Shown here: positions 1 through 11,686 of the stretch, piece after piece | Layout: the number at the start of each line of letters is the position of its first letter | Numbering within the stretch: the stretch's first letter is position 1 | NCBI GenBank assembly: GCA_009733775.1 | Contig: WOGZ01000105.1 | Coordinates: 40,249 to 104,248, forward strand | DNA: 64,000 bases | Source of the DNA: Alectoria sarmentosa | Taxonomy: Eukaryota; Ascomycota; Lecanoromycetes; Lecanorales; Parmeliaceae | Direction of reading: 5' to 3' | The notes under the pieces: generated by a model | What the model was told of the DNA's origin: nothing | The model's database searches: none | The model's input: the letters and a program-made list of their open reading frames with translations, nothing else | Translations under genes and position numbers: made by a program

Positions 1-37
1 CTATACTGGACCAGCGGCAGTAGCTAGGCGAGAAATC

Positions 38-298
38 TCACACGCAGTCCGTGTATCCGTTCAGCGACTCTGTCAGAGAAGACAGCACAATGTCTGCTAC
101 ACCTAGCTTATCTACATTGCAAAAGCTTCCAAACGTGTCGTCAATGATTTGCACGATGCGACGACTGTCCTCTGACTTTCGCAGACGTTTCAGTATACGC
201 TCCCAAGAAGTTGATTGTTTGAAAATTCTCCAAACCACTTTTATCGGCCTACCATCCTTGGTCTCTGACTTCAGGAAGACTTCTGCTTCATCGAGCTC
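38..298 (-). pseudogene. possible exon remnant of an unidentified protein
   Basis: On the minus strand a frame stays open for about 86 codons and ends at a TGA at 38-40. Its 5' side is closed by an in-frame TGA (299-301), but the same frame upstream of that stop still reads like protein for about 14 codons (ending FFGLGID). The composition is protein-like, with charged helices around WERILKRLRKSEDS. No start codon or convincing acceptor is visible, so this may be a decayed gene or the last exon of a gene with an unseen intron. I do not recognise a family. Confidence 0.25.
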
Positions 299-624
299 TC
301 AATCTATCCCGAGTCCGAAGAAGACTTGGAGTGTGACCTGGAAGGCGGAACCTATCAGGACCTATCAGGGCAGTCATTGAATGCCTACAGTTGGCCGTGC
401 CTGTCTGGTAGATATGTGCATCTTCTTCTGCATCCCCTGTGTGTCACCTGGTCTAGGATGTCGAGATGTTCGTTTCGTAAACGCTTGGCGCTATGAAAAG
501 CCAAAATATGCTAGTCTCGATCGATAGTAGCGTCGGCGTCATTGGCTGGGCTCCCGGGGTCTTAGTGATTTTGCGGCAATGGAAAGATCACAGATTTGGC
601 TGCAAAAGGCATTCAAATACCTCA

Positions 625-1485
625 ATGTCTCAAAAGCGCCGTCGGTCACCATCACCAGAATCAGCTTCACGTATCTTCAGGTCCTCCCCAATTGAAGATC
701 GATCATCTAAATTCGTCGCATTCTACTCCCCCACTCTCTCGGCCACAGAGCTACAAGCACACACCGAATTCAAGAGTGCCAGTCATCGCATTGCGGCATG
801 GAGGAAACCCAGCAGGCAGCGCGCGCTCAGCTCGCAGCGTCTCGTGGAGACTGGTCACGATGATGACGGCGAGAAATATGGTGGCAAGGCGTTGGAGAAG
901 GTCCTGATCGAAACGGACGTAGAAGGCGCAGTGGTCGTGGCGAGGTGGTATGGTGGCGTTATGCTTGGTCCTGTGCGCTTTGATCACATCAAGAACTCTG
1001 CCCGCGATGCTATCATGCAGTGGTCACAAGAAAGAGAAAGGTCCGCCAAGAAGGCAAAGGTACGAGAAGACGAGGCCGAGAAAGAAAGGCTGATACAGGC
1101 TCTCCCGGAAAGAGACCAGAGTATCACAGTGTTGAGAAACTTGCTCGCAGAGAAGAGCCAGCACTCGTCATCTGCACCCATCGAGAAAAGGACCTCGGTG
1201 ACGACACCGAATTACTCGACTTTGCCGCTAGCTACGCTTGAGAAGCTCGAGCAAGTGAGAGATGCTACAATTGGGTGGATATTGAAGCAGATAGACAAGG
1301 CCGAGAGTGCACAATCAGAGGAGCCTGATGCAGATACTGCAGCTATGCCAACAGCAACAGAAACGCCGAAAGCGTCGGCCTACTTGGATAAGCGCCCTTC
1401 AAGGGACGAAAATTCGAAGACAACAAGTCTTGATAGTCAAGATACAGGGATATCTCAGCCGAAGCCTGATGGTGTTTTAGACTAG
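625..1485 (+). CDS. IMPACT/UPF0029 (YigZ-like) domain protein
   Basis: Single-exon frame of 286 residues from the ATG at 625. An in-frame ATG at 493 would add 44 residues, but the stretch between is not protein-like, so 625 (MSQKRRRSP) is preferred. Residues about 25-130 form the IMPACT N-terminal/UPF0029 fold. The family signature is clear: HDDDGEKYGG, then VVVARWYGGVMLGPVRF, then a helix entering a basic coiled coil (SQERERSAKKAKVRED). The rest is Ser/Thr-rich and probably disordered. Related proteins (yeast Yih1, bacterial YigZ) bind translation or stress regulators; Yih1 and IMPACT inhibit the Gcn2 pathway by binding Gcn1, but they carry an N-terminal RWD domain that is absent here, so that role should not be transferred. 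Probably cytosolic. Family call is firm; function unknown. Confidence 0.82.
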   Translation: MSQKRRRSPSPESASRIFRSSPIEDRSSKFVAFYSPTLSATELQAHTEFKSASHRIAAWRKPSRQRALSSQRLVETGHDDDGEKYGGKALEKVLIETDVEGAVVVARWYGGVMLGPVRFDHIKNSARDAIMQWSQERERSAKKAKVREDEAEKERLIQALPERDQSITVLRNLLAEKSQHSSSAPIEKRTSVTTPNYSTLPLATLEKLEQVRDATIGWILKQIDKAESAQSEEPDADTAAMPTATETPKASAYLDKRPSRDENSKTTSLDSQDTGISQPKPDGVLD

Positions 1486-2697
1486 ATGCAATGACTGGTC
1501 CACCCAAGTGGCATTCATAATCGTACCTAAAGCAGCAGTCTCGAATTTCGTTGACTCACAGAGAGGCCATACTGTGATAGGGAAAACTCGACAACGAGGC
1601 AAGGGAAATCAATGACGAGTGGAGGATAATCATCTAATCCCGATTCCGCTGCCGCTGCCGCTGCCGTCTTCTCTTGCTACCCAATGTCGGTACGATTGCA
1701 TCAGGAAGGCTTACAGCAAGTTGCCGCCAAGGCTGTCAGCCGCACCAGGTCGCAACCAAGAAATTCATCTACTCTACAATCATGGCCTTTATGCCATCAA
1801 TTCGCGCCCAGAGGCTTGAAACTAAATTCATGGCTCTGGAACAATCTAATAATACACCCTCCCTCCTACCGACTCGAGCCGCCACTGCAAATCAATCAAC
1901 TTCTTAATCAGAAAAAGTCCAAGCCTTGGCCAGCGAGGTGAGGCGAGGCATCATGACAACCCCAACACATCACCACACGCCACCCTACAATCGCAAGAGA
2001 GATAGTCTAAGTATCTCTCGCTAATGCATATTCCGAAGCCGATGTTCGTCTTCGACTCGAAACGGAACCTCCGTTAATCAAGTATCCTAGGATAAGTGAC
2101 GTATGAAAATGGGGATGTCAAAGTTGCCAACGTATTCCAGCTGCGGCCTGCCACCCCCAATGCATTTAGGCCCGAAGCTTTCGGTACTGACACGGCCGTT
2201 GGTGGCATTGGCAGAGAAATTGTTCTTTAACCAATATTCCCCGATAATTCAAAGAGCCGCCCACAGCGTGAATGATACGGTGCGGAGATGCTATTCATCG
2301 AAGGAAATCGGCGGTCTGGAAGCAGCTCGATACATCATTGATTATATGAAATACAATATGCGTTCTCTTGGCTCTACAGTCAGCCTCTCTAGAGAAAGAA
2401 AATATCCGTACAGAGAGCAAGACATCAAGGAAAAGTTCGAAGATTCAAGATCTCAGAGGTCTAATCAGAGCAAAACAAATGGCCAGGTCTATAAGATAAT
2501 GTGAGGCGCGCCGCTGAATATGCCCCTAAATCGATCATCGGGCCGTGATCAAAAATGCGAGCAATGTCCCTGGCCAACCTACCCCAAAAACGCCCGTCCG
2601 CCTCTCTATCAACCCACCACAGGCCTACCAACCCACCACAGGCCTACAGACTCAACCCAACGCCATCCCCCTCTTCAAAAACTCAAAACCCGCCCGT
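1486..2697. other. intergenic, no convincing gene
   Basis: This is the 1.2-kb space between a rightward and a leftward gene. It contains a short CTGCCG repeat (about 1647-1665) and a direct duplication of about 19 bp at 2608-2645 (AACCCACCACAGGCCTACC twice). An open frame at 2103-2504 starts with several ATGs but has no recognisable motif, and I do not accept it as a gene. Confidence 0.5.
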
Positions 2698-3895
2698 CTA
2701 ACACGCGCTCACATGGTTAAAATACCACCCATGCGCCGCCACATCCGTCTTATTCTTATCATTTCCTGTGTTCCCAAGCAGGTTGACATTCCCATACAAC
2801 GCCGTCACGTTCGCCGCCGTCGGCACTACCCCTGTCACCGTATCGATGTAATACTCGGGGCTGATATGCACGAAGCCCAAGGCGCGGGGCGGCAGCCGCG
2901 GGACCGGGTCGTCGTAGTGCGTGGTGCGGTAGTTGCCGCCGGCCTTCTGGTCCGTGATGTAGTCGCTGAGCACGGGGCCGGCGATGCGGGGCGCGCCGTA
3001 GGTGTAGAGGTCGGCCAGGGTGCCGGCCTTGCGGATCTCGGCGGCGGCGACGTCGGCGATGGCGCCGCCGAGGCTGTGCCCGACGATGGTCATGCGGTAG
3101 GTGGGGTATTGGTGGGCGGTGGTGAGGAGGGCGGCGAGGACGCCGGCGCGCGCTTCGAGCCAGCTGTTGTAGCTGTTGGAGGATTTGTCAGTCGTTACCT
3201 TTTATTTCTTTTGAGATGGTGTCGCCGAAAGAAAGGGAGAGGGTGGGAAGGGATCAGTGGGAGATTGATGCACGTACAATCCCTGGTGGCAGAAACAATG
3301 AGGGCAGATATCCGTGGGGATTTGCACAAAGTCGAGATCGGCGGCCCAGTTGCGAAAGGTGTGGGAACCGCGAAAGGCCAGGATTGTAAGCGCGCGGGTG
3401 TGGTCGACGGCCACGTAGCCCGTCACGCCTGTGAGGAGACCGGGACTGCTCGGCAGAAAGAGAGAGGGGATCGTCAGCATGAACAAGCCAACGATCGTGA
3501 ACCGAGAAGAGAAGACGAAACGAAAGGGATTGCCGGGAGTCGAGATGCTGGACCTACTTTTCAAATTCGTACACCGTGGCCACGTCATCGGCGGCGACTA
3601 GAGGGCAGTTGCCGCTCGCGCACGTGAGTTTCTTGCCGCCGGCCGTGATGTTGTCGTTGCCCTGGCAGTACGAGGCGGCGGCGAATTGCTCGAAGAGCTG
3701 GAGGTCGGCGAAGGTGATGGGATCAATCGCTGTTTTGATGTCAGTCACCCGGGGCATTTGGGGCAAAACCTTGGTGTGTGTTGACATACCTCTTCGCTCG
3801 AGTGGAGCTGCCAGGGAGTAGGAGGAGAAGAAGGAGAAGAAGAAGAGCACGACGACCCCAGCAGCAGCCCGTTTGGAAGGAGAGGCATAGAACAT
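2698..3895 (-). CDS. secreted class 3 (fungal) triacylglycerol lipase
   Basis: Four exons (3895-3790, 3729-3558, 3448-3274, 3198-2698) give 317 residues with all phases consistent. A signal peptide (residues about 1-30, long hydrophobic core) is followed by a Kex2-like ERR site, as in fungal prolipases. The mature chain has the alpha/beta-hydrolase lipase_3 layout: ILAFRGSH oxyanion region, nucleophile elbow GHSLGG with Ser193, YGAPRIAG, catalytic Asp248 in DDPVPRLPP, and catalytic His307 in AAHGWYF near the C-terminus. All three triad residues are present, so an active extracellular esterase on acylglycerols is expected; the related feruloyl esterases share this fold and cannot be excluded. 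The second donor (GTAGGT) and acceptor give YEFENSPG across the junction. The third intron uses a weak GTGCAT donor, because the nearby GTACGT would break the frame. A TATA-like ATATAAA lies about 90 bp upstream, and a foldback repeat lies 140-230 bp upstream of the ATG. Confidence 0.9.
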
Positions 3896-4034
3896 TATGA
3901 AGGTTTAGTATTCTCACACTTCGCGGTATGGAGGAAGTGGGTTTCGAACGGCTTGGGGGAATGAAATCGGAGGGTGAGAGCCTTCATTTTATATGGCATC
4001 TTATGCATGTACGACCCGTGTTGAGACACAAAGG

Positions 4035-4124
4035 GGTGTCAAAAAGTCATCAGTCACCGAGGTTTACCCTGCTACTGTGCTCAACACCAAAAAATAACCT
4101 CGGTGACTAATGACTTTTGACACC
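4035..4124. repeat. foldback inverted repeat in lipase promoter
   Basis: Left arm 4035-4064 and right arm 4096-4124 are inverted copies that differ by one inserted A and one C/T change over 29-30 bp, around a 31-bp spacer. Each arm contains the core TCACCGAGGTT or its complement. No target-site duplication is evident. It could be a tiny MITE, a hairpin RNA source or a cruciform regulatory element. Confidence 0.75.
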
Positions 4125-7100
4125 GCACATCCCGTCAGATTGGGTCAGTATCCGCGGCTATCGGAGCCATGTATGCGCGCGGGGGAAAGAAAGTAGAGAA
4201 TACTAATCAAACGTGCATTTAATTGGGGATAGAAATCTCTTCATTGCGCCTATCGTACCTTGCAATGATCCGAATGGTCTACCACCGTTAACTTTCACCT
4301 TTGCCAGACAGACAAAGAACAGTCCTCCGAGACAAAAATTTAGTCTCCGGATATACGCGCAGACGTGCGTGCTCAGATGCATATTCAACGTTTGCCGAGT
4401 CTTCGAGTGCCGTTGTGCGAGATAAAAAAACGTATTTGACCGCCTCGACTGACAAAGCAAAAGGTTGCCATGCTGTAAGACGGTTCTTAAGAGCACGAAA
4501 AACCGATCCAACTACCTGCACAATTGAGGCGCAAAGTTATTGCTGTGTGTTTTTATTTCGAGGTGATTATGCAGATTCAATTTTCGACTGGCCCAACAGT
4601 CAGGCAAGGCTGTGGGGCATTTTTCTGCAATGTAGATCAAAGAGGGTAAGTAAGCCGAAGCCACGGACACTAACCCGATCTGAGGGGGTTATATAGATGT
4701 ATCGAAAAGGGGGGTACATGTGTACTTACGCAAATAGCAGGTGCGATAGAAGTCTTCTTTCGCTAGCCGTATGGAGTGTAGCTTATTTGCGTCGGTGGGG
4801 TATATATACCTAGCCTTGCAGCAGCCTGCATAGAAGATCGACACCATCAGCCTCCTCTACCCACGTCAAGTGCTGTGCCTCGTACCGTTTTCTTGAGCCT
4901 CTTTTCATCCCGTGTCCTGTTGATCTGTTGATTCGTGAGGCTATCAAGGTCAATCAGCACGCAGTTCATCAAGCCATAAAATATACGTCTATGCACGATA
5001 CCACACAGGAAGCCTCGGCCGAAGCACAAGAAATCGTAAAAAATAGAATCACAGCCATCGAATCAGCGTGCTTGGGTCCTTATCATCATCGTAGCCTCGG
5101 CTTAGCTAGGACAGGCGGTCCGTTCCGATTCGTGAAACATATCCTGCATGATGCATCGAGAAATGTTTTAGACTGGGCGCTTCAAGAGCTGAAGTGAAGG
5201 TGCGGCAGTGAATCGATGCAGCTTATCATGCATTGACATGACTGTAACATCCCGGCTTACCATCTTCCTTTCAAGATGCGCCGGCGAAAAGGGGGATTCG
5301 GGAACATGAGACACAAGACGGCTGACTTACTTGAACGGAGTGTTGGTGCTTCAAAGCAAAAGGTAAGTATCCGTTCCCCGGGTGCGGGTATGTAGGCGGA
5401 TACATAGATGCTTGAGTGGCTGAGGGGCAAATTTACGCGATCGGCAGGATTTCGAGAAGAGCGAAGATAAGGCGGATATATGTAATGAGAAAGCTGAGCT
5501 TCATTCGAGACGCCCCACAACGACATTTGTGCGGTGAAGATGATATTCAGATAGAGGACAGAGCAGATGTTGTTGTTGTTGTTGTTGTTGAAGAGATGAG
5601 GGTGGGACAACATCTGCTTCAGGACTCCCTTATTTCCTTACCGACTGCTCTTCTGCTTGTGTACCTGAACCGACTCGACGATTCGATACATGAGAATGGC
5701 TGAAGTAGATTTTTAATAACGGAATAATCGATTGATTCCGCCCTTTATGCCTCCTCCGTTCAGGTGTTCAGCATTCTCTTTTGTCCCAGCACTTCAATCA
5801 ACGCTCTCTTCATCTCGCTCCTTCTATCCGACACACCTTGATGCTCGTCAACGACCATTAATTCTCTTACTCTCAAAATTCATTGATGTAATCAAACTTC
5901 AAAAAAACGATTTGGCGAAATCGATGACGGACAATGATGGTAAGAGGAGAGAGTGTTATCGCCTGGGGAAATCGAACCCATCTTCCCCTTTACATATCCG
6001 GGACGTTCTCCAACAGTCTCTCGAATACACTTTCGTCGCAACAAACCCGTTATCAATTGCCTTGGTCCTCACCATGCTCACACTCGTGAGAAGGACCACC
6101 TTCCTCCACTTCTGCCTTAGATTGTTCCGCTTCACTCGTCCTCGAAGCTACCCGGCACCACACTTAAGTTCAAGCCCTGCGACAATCACAGAGCATCTAA
6201 TTTCCTGGCCCAAGGCCGATACGATCAAAGAGCGAGATTTTCCCAGTTGGCGACTAGTCAAAGAGCTTGAGCGCAGATATGTGTCAATTTCCTCTTGTCT
6301 CGTACGTTTCCGCGACCTGGAAGCCAAAACTCCACGCCCGATCTCGTGACACGAATGGGTCAAATATCGTGTTCAACTACAAGGTTTAATCAAAGAAGTG
6401 ATTCTGAGCATAGGCACCAGGATTCCGAGCAAAAGCGGGGGAGTTGGGACATGGTAGCTAACTGCAATCGCAATAAGGAGGATGCCGTTTGCGCATTATT
6501 GGCTGTCAGTGGCCATACGGACGCACTAGCAGCTTTTTTTCCATAATCAATAAAGTCACACCAGCAGCGTTCATACCCGTCCTCTTCTGTGCTATCAAGT
6601 AATGAGAGCTAGGTACATTTCTGAATTGCGATCAAGATGCCAAAGCTGAGATTTTTGAATCGAACCATCTTCGGCTAGCGGCGTTTCAATCTGATAAGAT
6701 AGATAAAGGGAACAGTTTGTCCTTCTCATTCACATGCTTTCGGTTTTAAGAATGTCAAAACCCGCCTTCAAGAAAATCTGCGAAGCTCATGAATGTTGCA
6801 ATCATTCGACTATATGTGAAAAACTAATTCAAAGCCGCAAATTACTTATTTACATGTGACTTTCGAGCTTTGTTAGTGCAGACGAGAGAGAGAAAGAGTA
6901 AAAAGTAATCTCAACCCATATCTACAAAGGCCAAGTCCCGCATTCTTTGTGAGGGCTTAAGTACTGTGAGAGAGAGAGAGACGTGTTTTCGACACAACGG
7001 GTACATGTTTATAAAAGTTTTGTGTACGCTTCAGCTGTGAACCGTTGGAGACAACAATCCAAAGCATGGGAAACCGAAGCAGCGATGAAGAAAACAGAAG

Positions 7101-7220
7101 CCTCGAAATTAAGTATAAAAAAAATTCCAAGTAAAGCCTACGTCAAAAGTAAGATATCACCACTTCTCTCTCCCAGCACAGAAACGCTCCTAAATCGCCA
7201 TCCTAACCCCTTCCCCACAG
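4125..7220. other. gene-poor region
   Basis: No intact gene is recognised over 3.1 kb. A TGT trinucleotide run sits at 5569-5590 and a GA run at 6968-6982. The longest plus-strand frame (from the ATG at 5747 to 6349) is rich in Ser, Pro and Leu, has no motif and no splice-supported extension; it is left unannotated. TATA-like stretches (TATATATA near 4801) occur, but no gene starts from them. Confidence 0.45.
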
Positions 7221-7601
7221 GGACATTTCGTAAACGCCCAGCTCATGTGGAGCTTCAACAACCGAAACACCATCCCCGGCGCCCTGCTCATGCGTCGCCG
7301 CCGCCCACCACATCATCCCACCAGGCTTCCAAGTCCACAGCGTGCAGACCCAATTCCTTCATATCGGCACCGTAGCCAAAGCCGCCACATACCGCTTCGA
7401 AAATCTCACCGACGGGAAAACTTTCGTTGGTAGACAAGTCAGAGGTTGAGCAAGACGACAAAACCATTGCGATGACGATGGTTGGCTTTGCGAAAATCAA
7501 CGTTAAAAATTAAACGTGAAATCGCTGTGGTCGAGCATGCAGCAGTACCTATCGCGATGCCGAAGGAAGGGCCTAGGGAAGAGTGCGATGAGATCAAATA
7601 A
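7221..7601 (+). pseudogene. TesB-like acyl-CoA thioesterase relic, frameshifted
   Basis: Reading across frames gives a thioesterase II-type hotdog sequence. The first piece starts after a good acceptor (CCCCACAG) with HFVNAQLMWSFNNRN. After the ATG at 7290 the frame must shift, and continues as PPGFQVHSVQTQFLHIG and YRFENLTDGKTFVGRQVR. An extra G at about 7444 shifts it again to VEQDDKTIAMTMVGFAKIN. A stop in AAATTAAACG and another shift lead to VVEHAAVPIAMPKEGP, ending at TAA 7599-7601. The VHS...FL..G, T.GK.F..R.V and ...M.GF pattern is that of the TesB N-terminal half. No matching 5' exon or second hotdog was found, so the gene is truncated as well as shifted. Ancestral role: hydrolysis of acyl-CoA, probably peroxisomal or cytosolic. 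Confidence 0.65.
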
Positions 7602-9129
7602 CCTCCGCGCAGACCCTAACCCTATGTACATACAATCAAAGGCTACATGCACACTGCCAATCATAGCAAAAAGGTGCGTATGAACCCTCCATGCATCTAT
7701 CTACCTTTTACTTCTCCGCACCATCCACCTACCCACCTACCAAACATCCACACAACCCCATCTCCATCCCCCCCACCCCCCCCCCCCCCCTCCTCCAACC
7801 CTCTCCGCCATTGACTCCGCGCCTCCGCCGCCCCCCTCTCAACCTAAAAAAACACCATCTCCAACCACCTCGCCGTCTCCGACATCTTCCTCCTAGACTC
7901 CGCCCCGCGCCGCGCATCTACGGGCTGGGATTCAATCTCCGCGCCGAGCCAATCCCCCCCGCGAGCGCCTGGCGCAGGATCTCAAAGCCATGACGACGCC
8001 CTTCACATCATCACCAAAGGAAGGAGGGGGGGGGACACAGCAGTGCGAGGGTGAGGGTGAATCAATGAATCTGCGTCAAATGTCATGTGCCGTGGGCGAG
8101 CGGTGGGAGGCTGGTGGTGGTGGTGGTGGTTTGATCGCGCATCTTCAGTCGAGGGGGGGGGGGGGGATTTGCTCGCGACGTGCGCCGCGCAGGAGGTTGA
8201 GTCGAGGCCTTTGACGAAACGTGGGGTGGGGTTTTTTTTTCAGTGCTGAATGATGATGATGATGATGATGATGAATGAAGGATAGAGAAGAGGCGTCTTG
8301 CTTATTCTTGACCGAGAGCGCCAGCGGCAGAAGCTGTAGCCGTCTTTCAACGCAAAAGGTATTTTTTTCGTTTTCGTAAAACGCCGAGGCGTGGCCGCTC
8401 AAGGTCTTATGATGGATGACATGAATGATAAGTAAGTAGGTATGTAGGTATGGGGCTAGTCAGGTCCAGTCTCGCTCGATCAAGGAAAGCCGATGCAGGC
8501 TCAAGGCTTACCGTTCGGGCTCATGTATTACGTATACGATCTCGAAACTCATCATCCCCAACTTTAGAGCCTGACGGCAGTGTTATGACACGCACTGCCC
8601 TGGTGCTGTTAGAACTGTACTCGATACAGTTACAGCGGGGGTTCGAATCCCTCAGAGGCCTATCAGCGCGTTGTTAAAAAAAAACAGGCGTTATTTCATG
8701 AGGGATCGGATCGTGAGACGTAAGGGGTTACGTAAATGAGAGTATCTCAAAAAATCGTTTATTGAAAGAATGTTTGATCACGACTATAACACGAGAAAAG
8801 AGTAAATTGAAATCATTGACGATGACCTTTAAGAGGAGGATATTATTATATTATAACGTGATTGGGAGAATTAAAGAAATGTGTTGACGTAATGCCGATA
8901 ATCTTTCTCTCTCTTTGTTTCTATATCAAGAATGTTTTTAGATTTTAAAGGTTTTTTGAAACTTTTTTTTGAGGGATAGATGGTCGAAGATAGCGTTTTT
9001 GATCGGGACGTGTTATTTATTGCAAATGCGATTTAAGAGATTCATATTCGATGACGATATTTGTAATAATAGCTAGTTAGGGAGTGGACTGCTTTGGGCC
9101 TTCGTTGCTTGTTCCGCAGTATAATTGAC

Positions 9130-9163
<34 letters not shown>

Positions 9164-9799
9164 CCAACTCTAGTCTCCTCTCCTCTCACTCTCCTCTATT
9201 CTACTCTCCTCTCATTCATATCTTGCTCTCACTCTCCTCTCCTCTCACTCTCCTCTCCTCTCCTCTCCTCTCCTCACATTCATATCTCACTCCCAAACCT
9301 CCCATACCCTCACCCCCCCTCCTCCATCCTCGCCCGCCACTGCCTCGTGCGGGCGGTGTCTCTCTTTTTTCCCCCCGCGGAAAAAAAAAAAAAAAAGGCA
9401 CTTTGAAAAAAATCCGATCGAGGACTTTTGTCCAGTCCAGGGTCTTGATTACATACATACTGCGATCTTGCCAATCTCGGGCCTTTGGGGTTGTTACTGC
9501 GAGACGGTCGGTCTTGGATGTAGGTAGGTAGGTGGATCGTTGGGGGGACGGCTCTTGGGGGGGGGTTCTGGTGAAGGATGTTGGGATTCAATCGAGAGGG
9601 ATTCTGAGATTGTTTGTGGATTCAATGGAGAGGGATTCTGGGATTGTTTGTAGCAGGAATAGAAGAATGGCGTTGTTTGCCCCGAGAAGACGTTAATGAG
9701 GATTTCCCTAGAAAGTCCCTCTCCAGATGTTTCATGCTAATTGAAGTATCAGATTTCTTCTCTACATATTATAGATTGTGCTACTGCCCCCAAACTGCT
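7602..9799. other. low-complexity intergenic region
   Basis: Dominated by C-rich (7760-7860), G-rich (8150-8166) and pyrimidine-rich (9163-9340) tracts. Microsatellites: TGA repeat 8251-8273 and TCA repeat 9131-9162. A tRNA T-arm-like sequence (8637-8653, GGGGG-TTCGAAT-CCCTC) is present without a matching 5' acceptor strand. Open frames here follow the composition bias and are not accepted as genes. Confidence 0.5.
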
Positions 9800-11686
9800 T
9801 TACATCCTCGCGACCTTCTCCTGGCACTCTTTGAAATCCAATGCATCCGCATCCACACCCTTGGTCTCAGGCACAAGAAAGAACGTAGAAATGGCACCTG
9901 CAACGTTGCAGGCGAAGAAGATCCAGAGGACGTTTGCTACGCCGATTTGACCCGGCGAGCTCAGGTAGTTGAACAGCACACCGGATAGAATGGCGCCGAG
10001 TTTTCCGGTGGCGGCACTGATTCCGTGGGCGAAACCTCGTACGCGGGAGGGGTAGAGCTCTCCCGGGACGATGAAAGTGGTGGCGTTGGGACCGAAGTTG
10101 AAGAACAGCTAGAGACGCGTAGTCAGCATTGTGCTCCTACCGCTTGTGGCAAGGAATTTTGGCTTACCTGAGCAATCGTAAAGCAGACGAATTTTCCCGC
10201 TGTCCCCAAATGTGCATAGTCGCCGGCAATGATGCCAAACATGAGGGCGCAGACGAGAAAGCCTTGAATCTGGATCCAGCGACGACCAAGAATCTCGATG
10301 AAATAAATCGTAAGGAAGTACCCAGGCACGTAGCCCGCCGCAGCGATGATGAGATTTCCGTAAGCGTTCTTGAGGAGCGTGTCGTATTCGGTTTTGCCTT
10401 TGGAGAAACCAATCGCAGCCAAAAGCACGGACTGGTTGAGATTGAGACCATAAAAGGCGACGTCGACAAAGAACCAGCATGAAGCGGTGCCAATCAGCTG
10501 TTTCAGATGTCTCCACTCGCTGAAGTAGATCATGAAGGTCTTCATCTGCACGTCTCGACTTGGTGGCGCGACGTGTGCTTCGACGAATAATGCGTTTCTA
10601 TCTTGGGAAGAAATTTCGTTCGAGTCTGCATCCGTCGTGTGCGCTTTGGCACTTTTGCCGGTGTATTCCATGGTCGTGGCCGATGAGGAGAGCGATGAGG
10701 TTTTGAGCATGCTGAGCTCCCCCGACTGTAGGTATTTCTTGCTTTCGGGCATGGTCAACCGTTGGTAGAGAGTGGCGAAGGCTGGTACGAGGGCTACTCC
10801 GATCTGAATTCGCCAGACGGCGTCGAGTTGGCTGTATTCTCCGTGCTTCAGGGCTTTGCTGAAGCAGCCGAGAACAATGAGCGTGACGATTGAGCCTGCT
10901 AGGGTTCCCTGTCCACAAATACTCTATCAGCGGGATTCATTCAATCTTCCTAGCCACGGTGGCTTCAGACATACCCAGCCTTGATTCGAGAAAATCCAGC
11001 CCAGCATACGTCCACGGTTGCGTAGCGAGGAGCGCTCAGCAACAATCGACGCAGACATAGGGTAGTCTCCACCAATACCGATGCCCATCAGCACTCTCAT
11101 GCCGAAGAGATACCAGAATTTATTCCTGGTAGGACCCTTCAAATGATTTGGCAAGCTGATGACCAGTATGACCCCCATAATCATGATGATCATCTCTTTC
11201 CCATAGACAAATTTCCTGCCAAAGGCATCACCGAGGAAACCGAAAGATAATTGCCCAATTATGTTGCCGATGTTGGCAGCCGCGTTGACGGCGCCACGAA
11301 GGAGGAGAGGGTACGTTGGGGTCTTTTTGGGTGGCTTGGCCAGACCACCCCAGTATTCGTAGGTCCATATTGGGGTCACCAGGTTGATGATGAAGAGATC
11401 GTATGAATCAAGAAAGAAGCCAACACTGCCAGTGCGTCAGTGGGTTCATCTTGACAATGTAACATGGGTCTCACCCGCAGATGGCATATAGCTTTAAATC
11501 GCCCTTGGTCATGACACGGCTCGCGCCAGTCGCTCTCTGTGAGTCCTCATACTCCTCCTGCACGACATGTTAGGTCAAGGCGTCTGAAATCCACATGGCG
11601 GGAATGTGTGGATAAGAGGGACGTACAATGGAGATCATGTTTCCATGTTCATCCTTGCGAGTGTAGCCTTCCTCTTCCCACTTCAT
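9800..11686 (-). CDS. PHO84: MFS phosphate:H+ symporter, PHO84-like
   Basis: Five exons (11686-11627, 11557-11475, 11425-10975, 10908-10168, 10108-9800) give 547 residues, and the phases add up. This is a plasma-membrane major facilitator with about 12 transmembrane helices. Family marks: DSYDLFIINLV in helix 1, motif A GFLGDAFGRK between helices 2 and 3, the phosphate-porter signature GIGIGGDYPMSAS in helix 4, and a long hydrophilic central loop (Ser/Thr-rich, after ESKKYL). The second half has FYGLNLNQS and NFGPNATTF, and PGELYPSRVRG matches the conserved region after helix 10. It should import inorganic phosphate with protons, and in fungi such genes are usually induced by phosphate starvation. 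The start MKWEEEGYTRKDEHG was chosen because all splice phases follow from it. The N-terminus is short compared with yeast Pho84, so an upstream exon is possible. A paralogue specific for glycerophosphoinositol cannot be excluded. Confidence 0.85.

Noticed and set aside
5960..5990. Minus-strand B-box-like GGGTTCGATTTCC
   Set aside because: The T-stem pairs poorly and no acceptor or D-arm can be placed, so it is not a tRNA.
5747..6349. About 200-codon plus-strand frame
   Set aside because: No recognisable domain, and no introns or neighbours that support it. Kept only as a remark in the intergenic entry.
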